DNA of 29,883 nucleotides, from the NCBI GenBank assembly GCA_014904985.1, contig MU129293.1:1-29883 (forward strand), given 5' to 3'. Below the pieces are notes generated by a model. It worked only from the letters and a program-made list of their open reading frames with translations. It was not told the DNA's origin and ran no database searches. Each line of letters begins with the position of its first letter. Within the stretch, counting starts at the first letter, position 1. The stretch comes from Hydnum rufescens UP504. Its lineage: Eukaryota > Basidiomycota > Agaricomycetes > Cantharellales > Hydnaceae. Positions 29,060 through 29,883 of the stretch are shown piece after piece. A program made the translations under genes and the position numbers.

Positions 29060-29450
29060 CTATTAAGGCCCCTCTAAGTGGTTGACCAAGGTGGGTTTCG
29101 CATCACATTGTGTTGCGTCGTGTCATGTCACATCATTGGGTTTGTGTCATTTCATTTGGTGTGTTTTCGGTTCACATATTACTGTATGGGGTCTGACTGG
29201 CTGGGCCTCATCCTTTGGCACCCAGGACCAGGCTATACCTAGAATAATAAAGGGTTGTTAGTAAAAAAGTTCAAAGCAGCGCAAAAAGAGCAGCTTTCGC
29301 TGCTCTTTTTGTGCCATTGTATCTACTAGAAAAAATACTCACCTTGTGACCACACACCCACAGCGGTGGGTGCGTGGTCGTGCGTTTGCCTTTTCGGGCA
29401 GTTCCTTGTTGTGGTTGCAGAGATGGGAAGCAAGATGGAGATTCAATGCC
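29060..29450 (-). mobile_element. Hairpin-unit arm next to a second palindrome
   Basis: First exon 29343-29450 (-) closely follows exon 4488-4594 (CATCTTGCTTCC, CGAAAAGGCAA). Hairpin A 29348-29379 has U-G on - at 29354/29373. The donor is CAAG|GTGAGT, intron 29239-29342 (104 nt), the branch-site motif TACTAAC and the acceptor TCTAG. Hairpin B 29279-29314 has a 16-bp stem with a GAAA loop in the sense strand and one C-A mismatch. The next exon begins at 29238 and has ATGACATG-like words; no second intron is seen, so the arm is short. Confidence 0.65.
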
Positions 29451-29883
29451 GGCAATTGCCAATACTCAAGAAGCGCCCAAGCACTGGCACTGCAAGCACA
29501 GTACACAATAGTAGCAAGCATGTATATGTGAAATAGATACTATATAATAAATATTTGTCCAGGAAAACCTGAAGAAGATGATGATAATGAGTTAGAGCTC
29601 AATAAGGCATGAGATCGCTAATTGCAGAGTGGATTGGGCCACTTCTACACATCAGAATTGGCCCCAAATTTAAATATAGTAATGTTATATATACACTCTA
29701 CATGGGCGATTGACTATCTTGGATGATTCTCGCATTTTTCAATTTTTCACGCCTTCAATTCCTAAATAGGGAATTGAAGGCATGAAAAATTGAAAAATGT
29801 GAAGATCATCCGAGATAATTAATCGCCCACGTAGAGTGTATATATAACACTACTATATTTAAATTTTGGGCCAATTCTGATGC
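29451..29883. repeat. Second copy of the long palindrome, cut by the window end
   Basis: The left arm 29451-29765 is the same length as the arm at 3134-3448. The centre is AATTCCTAAATAGGGAATT, and the right arm runs to the end of the window. It differs from the first copy at roughly two dozen sites, several changed in both arms (GGATGAT for GGACAAT, GGGCGATT for GGGCAATT). A rightward array should follow outside the window. Confidence 0.85.

Overview
The window looks like a transposon-rich accessory region of a basidiomycete (probably Agaricomycetes) nuclear genome. Evidence: a KDZ-type transposase with paired CxC cysteine motifs, a class known mainly from basidiomycetes; short introns with GTRNGT donors and TACTAAC-like branch sites; a solo LTR; a long-TIR element; minisatellites; and several broken copies of one multi-domain protein family. 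I see no housekeeping gene and no rRNA or tRNA. The taxon is an inference.

Positions 1-5904 hold the most unusual structure. A nearly perfect 630-bp palindrome (3134-3763) sits between two divergent arrays, one running left on the - strand (1-3133) and one running right on the + strand (about 4488-5904). Each array is a series of exon-intron units. Hairpin A (ACCACACACCC..GGGTGTGTGGT type) ends the exon a few bases before a 5' splice site, and hairpin B (core GAGCAGC/GCTGCTC) lies inside the intron that follows. Introns are about 90-115 nt, with a branch-site motif and an AG acceptor. Exon lengths are mostly not multiples of three, so the product looks like a spliced, serially structured non-coding RNA. 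The palindrome carries mirrored CCAAT and TATA-like motifs and could be a bidirectional promoter. A 718-bp solo LTR (3770-4487) interrupts the right arm exactly between palindrome and first exon. A truncated arm without palindrome lies at about 9090-10207 (-). Another arm plus palindrome begins at about 29060 and runs off the right end of the window.

Positions 5905-20283 hold three copies of an unnamed protein family (copies I, II and III), a separate broken minus-strand gene (10241-12556), a TIR element (17483-17944) and a 231-bp tandem array fused behind the start of copy III. Copy IV follows the transposase at 25649-27700. Nearly every in-frame interruption in these genes is TGA, and two minisatellites show CGA turning into TGA, so decay by C-to-T change is likely.

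Positions 20660-25457 hold an unknown two-intron gene (20660-21635) and the KDZ transposase (22360-25457), which has its DDE-type residues but a frame break near 24450. Functional roles other than the KDZ transposase are inference; splicing and promoter claims rest on motifs and need RNA data.
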